DNA of 18,337 nt from Clostridiales bacterium (GTDB lineage Bacteria; Bacillota; Clostridia; Oscillospirales; Acutalibacteraceae), in contig DXXH01000023.1 of assembly GCA_019416395.1 (NCBI GenBank), forward strand, positions 1 through 18,337, given 5' to 3'. The notes under the pieces are model-generated. The model was not told the DNA's origin. It ran no database searches and saw only the letters and a list, made by a program, of their open reading frames with translations. Numbering within the stretch: position 1 is the stretch's first letter; each line of letters begins with the position of its first letter. The translations under genes and the position numbers were made by a program. Shown one piece after another: positions 16,216-18,337 of the stretch.

Positions 16216-16440
16216 CGTGGTACCACCCAAATTGCGGACAAAACGTCCGCCGCTTTCTTTCCCGGTAACGGGGGAATCCGTGCCGCTCTTCGCGGCAAGC
16301 GCCACATCTGCATGTTTCACAGAAAGAACGGGAGCGGCCTGCCCTCTCTTTCCAAACGGCCTTCCACCTGCCGGCCGCCTCTCTGAATGGAAGTCAGAAA
16401 GCATCTTCTCCTTGCGCATATCCATGTTGCAACTAAATTT
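16171..16440 (-). promoter_or_regulatory. T-box riboswitch, alanine-type, upstream of M42 peptidase and alaS
   Basis: On the minus strand the conserved T-box GGGTGGTACCACG lies at 16228-16216. It can form the standard antiterminator: GGG/CCC and ACGG/CCGU helices around the seven-base bulge UGGUACC, whose UGGU fits a tRNA with discriminator A such as tRNA-Ala. Stem III is a perfect GCGGAC/GTCCGC hairpin (16250-16234). Stem I shows AGAGAGG (about 16386-16379) and GGTGG (16368-16364). A lower stem GGAG/CTCC and an upper helix GCTTTCT/AGAGGGC frame a specifier loop AGGCCG, giving specifier GCC (Ala) at 16338-16336. The specifier rests on manual folding; the T-box itself is certain. Uncharged tRNA-Ala should favour read-through into the operon. 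Confidence 0.92.
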
Positions 16441-16444
16441 AGTT
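16431..16444. other. 14-bp perfect palindrome at the T-box transcription start
   Basis: AACTAAATTTAGTT is self-complementary and starts two bases downstream of the -10 box, so it covers the expected transcription start. This is a typical operator position for a dimeric repressor (for example MarR- or TetR-like). No regulator gene is adjacent. It could also be an AT-rich initial transcribed sequence that is palindromic by chance. Confidence 0.5.
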
Positions 16445-16446
16445 AC

Positions 16447-16475
16447 ATTATAGCCGTTGAAACAGGTTCTGTCAA
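16447..16475 (-). promoter_or_regulatory. Consensus vegetative promoter of the T-box/M42/alaS operon
   Basis: Minus strand: TTGACA (16475-16470), a 17-base spacer, TATAAT (16452-16447); both boxes match the sigma-A consensus exactly. Transcription should start near 16440. The -35 box contains the TGA stop codon of the upstream PBP gene (16474-16472). No terminator is seen between that gene and this promoter, so read-through from the PBP gene is possible. Confidence 0.92.
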
Positions 16476-18091
16476 TTCCCTTCTTTCAAAGAAATCAGCA
16501 GTCCCTGAGCCACTTTTTGGAACACCTGGGCGGTGATTCCCCCGTCTTCCGTGGCGGATTCCTTCAGCACGGTAACGCAATACCGGGGGCCTGTGTCGTC
16601 ACAGACAAATCCACAGTACCAAAAATGAAGCAGCTCCTCGTCTCCTTCAAAAACGCCGGTTTGCGCGGTGCCTGTTTTAATGCCCACCACTCCTTCCGCC
16701 GGTGCTCCAGGACGGGCAGTGCCTTCCTGGGCGGTAGCAATCAACGCCTGCTGCAGCGTTTTAGCGGTAGAGGCTTTCATCACCCGCATGCTTTTGTCCG
16801 CCGAGGAATCCAGCTGGGTCACTTCCAGGGTTTCGTCCACCAGCCCTTCCACCAACTTGGGGGACGTGTAAGCCCCACCGCTGGCAATGGTGTTCATCAT
16901 GGCGCAAAGCTGCAGGGGTGTGGTGGTCAGGTTTCCCTGGCCAAAGGAAAAATTGGCCAGGGCCCGGGAATTGGACAATTCTTCCAAGGTGGGCAGATCC
17001 CCAGCGGAAGTCCACAGCCCTCTGCCAAATTCCTGGGCCTGGCCAAACCCCAGGTTATACGCCATGGACAACACCTTCTGCCCGCCCAGGACCCGGGCGG
17101 CGTTGATGAAATAGCAGTTGCAGGATTTTTCCAAGGCCCCCTGCAAATCCAGTTCTCCGTGAGCCGTGTTGTTGATACAGTGAAACTGCAGGCCGCCGGC
17201 GTTTAAGGACCCCACACAGGTAAAGGTCGTATCCCCCAGGCCTTCTTCTAAAAGCACGGCGGCTGTCACCAACTTAAACACCGAGCCTGGGGCATATCCG
17301 GAAAATCCACGGTTGATCAACGGGGAATCCTCTTGCTCAGCGGCGTCTCCCAAGTCCAAAGGTGAAAAATCCGGCACGCTGGCCAACGCCCGGATTTCAC
17401 AATTGGGAACTTCGGTGACCACCACCGCCCCTTGATCCAGATTCTGGGCGGCGTCCTGGACAAGCCGCTGCAACTGGCTATCCAAAGTGAGAACCACTCC
17501 CCCCCGGGTATCCCCCATGGTGTTCACCACTTGGCGCTCTTCTCCGGCAATGGCTCTGCCTACAGCGTCCACCTGGTAGGTGACGGAAATTTCTCCCGCA
17601 TACTGGCGAAGCGCATCGTCCATGGCCAATTCTATGCCAGAAGCCCCATTCCCCAAACTATCCAGGTAGCCGATCACGTGAGGCGCCAACTGGTCTTCCG
17701 TATAGCGCTCCGGCACCTGGAATACGTCGATCCGGGGGTCATCTACCGGTTTTTCCAAGGTCAGCTGAAAGGGGCGTCCGTTTTTTAAAGCTAAAGCCAG
17801 TCTGTCCCGGTACAGCCCGTCTGTGGCGGTTTCCAAAGCGCCAATGGCCTCAATGGTAGGCGCCACCGCCGCCACATATTTCATTTCCCCACCCACCAGG
17901 GGATTTAAATCGCAATCGTAGATGGTGCCCCGGGCCTGGGCCACATCTAACCGGTACAAGCTCTGGGATGTGGCTGCCGCCACATATTCTTCTCCGTGGG
18001 ACACCCGGATAATGGACACACAAGCCGCGCACAAAAGCAACATAAGCACGACGAAAATTCCATAAACTTTTTTTCTCATGGTGGAAAACAC
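16472..18091 (-). CDS. Class B penicillin-binding protein (transpeptidase)
   Basis: A 539-residue membrane-anchored peptidoglycan cross-linking enzyme. One N-terminal transmembrane segment (about 8-28) is followed by a PBP dimerisation-type region with ARGTIYDCDLNPL (53-65). The transpeptidase domain has all three active-site motifs: SVFK (S270-K273), SCN (S323-N325) and KTGT (472-475). There is no glycosyltransferase or PASTA domain, and the length resembles the PbpA/SpoVD/FtsI-like group; I cannot say whether it serves elongation, division or sporulation. The start is GTG at 18091, with AGAAGGA at about eight bases; an ATG four codons inside (18079) is the alternative, but AAGGAG is 14 bases from it. 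The stop overlaps the -35 box of the next promoter. Confidence 0.92.
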   Translation of the reverse strand: MFSTMRKKVYGIFVVLMLLLCAACVSIIRVSHGEEYVAAATSQSLYRLDVAQARGTIYDCDLNPLVGGEMKYVAAVAPTIEAIGALETATDGLYRDRLALALKNGRPFQLTLEKPVDDPRIDVFQVPERYTEDQLAPHVIGYLDSLGNGASGIELAMDDALRQYAGEISVTYQVDAVGRAIAGEERQVVNTMGDTRGGVVLTLDSQLQRLVQDAAQNLDQGAVVVTEVPNCEIRALASVPDFSPLDLGDAAEQEDSPLINRGFSGYAPGSVFKLVTAAVLLEEGLGDTTFTCVGSLNAGGLQFHCINNTAHGELDLQGALEKSCNCYFINAARVLGGQKVLSMAYNLGFGQAQEFGRGLWTSAGDLPTLEELSNSRALANFSFGQGNLTTTPLQLCAMMNTIASGGAYTSPKLVEGLVDETLEVTQLDSSADKSMRVMKASTAKTLQQALIATAQEGTARPGAPAEGVVGIKTGTAQTGVFEGDEELLHFWYCGFVCDDTGPRYCVTVLKESATEDGGITAQVFQKVAQGLLISLKEGN

Positions 18092-18252
18092 GTCTCCTTC
18101 CTTCTAGACTCAGTATGGAAAAAAACTGACCCATTCATACAATGAAACTTTGATTTTCAAAGCCCTACTGGGGGACAATCCCACGTATAAATCAGTTTCT
18201 TCAGGAAACACTGATTTTCACAGGATTTTCAATGGAGAAAGGAGACGGCGCT
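18092..18252. other. Divergent intergenic region between PBP and permease
   Basis: 161 bases between two divergent starts. It contains an inverted repeat CTTTGA-TTT-TCAAAG (18148-18162). A weak plus-strand promoter candidate overlaps it: TTGATT (18150-18155), an 18-base spacer, GACAAT (18174-18179). On the minus strand TTGAAA overlaps the same repeat, but only a poor -10 (TATGAA, 15-base spacer) follows. The repeat is placed so that one bound regulator could affect both directions. Evidence is limited to sequence matches. Confidence 0.4.
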
Positions 18253-18337
18253 TTGAAGTGGAAATACGCGCTCACCGGAAGTCTGGCAGGATTGGCCAAC
18301 GGGCTGTTCGGCTCAGGGGGCGGGTTGTTTCTAGTAC
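18253..18337 (+). CDS. TauE/SafE-like permease, 5' fragment
   Basis: The first ~28 codons of a gene cut by the window end. TTG at 18253 is chosen because AAAGGAG lies seven bases upstream; an in-frame ATG at 18232 would put this SD inside the coding sequence. The peptide begins KWKYALTGSLAG and continues LANGLFGSGGGLFLV, a hydrophobic segment with the glycine-rich pattern at the start of TauE/SafE-family anion exporters. Only one membrane segment is visible, so the family call is tentative and the substrate unknown. It is divergent from the PBP gene. Confidence 0.6.
   Translation, partial: MKWKYALTGSLAGLANGLFGSGGGLFLV

Overview
The window looks like a chromosome segment from an anaerobic Gram-positive bacterium of the class Clostridia, most plausibly a moderately GC-rich gut Oscillospirales/Ruminococcaceae-type organism. 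The evidence is a canonical T-box riboswitch, a DivIVA-like protein, an RNase M5-like Toprim protein, the comEC-holA gene pair, strong AGGAGG-type ribosome binding sites and some GTG/TTG starts. No rRNA, tRNA or CRISPR array was seen.

Left part (1-5200, plus strand). After a strong terminator (24-63) and about 400 bases without a gene that hold a few inverted repeats (possible oriT), there is a two-gene mobilization fragment: a small ribbon-helix-helix-like accessory protein (479-901) and the N-terminal part of a MobP3-type HUH relaxase (from 908). At about 1411 the relaxase coding sequence stops abruptly and continues, in another frame, as the C-terminal half of a GH38 alpha-mannosidase. The mannosidase also has a frameshift in a run of six T (2484-2489). 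Behind it are an intact ROK-family sugar kinase (2861-3937) and an overlapping ROK-family repressor (3925-5115), then a strong terminator. This reads as a mannose/mannoside utilisation operon whose first gene was destroyed by recombination with a mobile element, or as an assembly junction.

Centre (5314-16440, minus strand). One long, tightly packed and probably co-transcribed array is read right to left. It starts at a perfect TTGACA-17-TATAAT promoter, passes an alanine-type T-box riboswitch, and then encodes an M42 aminopeptidase, alanyl-tRNA synthetase, a HIT hydrolase, a phosphoribosyltransferase, ComEC, DNA polymerase III delta (HolA), an RNase M5-like Toprim protein, a DivIVA-like coiled coil, a GNAT acetyltransferase and a HEPN-like/CBS fusion. 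The array is broken only by about 374 bp of exact-period tandem repeat (4.7 copies of 79 bp) between the HIT and phosphoribosyltransferase genes.

Right edge. A class B penicillin-binding protein (16472-18091, minus) lies upstream of the T-box promoter, whose -35 box contains the PBP stop codon. Divergent from it is the start of a TauE/SafE-like permease, cut by the window end.

The most unusual items are the 79-bp tandem array inside the long operon, the relaxase/mannosidase junction, the HEPN-like domain joined to CBS domains, and the Ala T-box that places a peptidase together with alaS. I do not see a clearly new multi-gene system.
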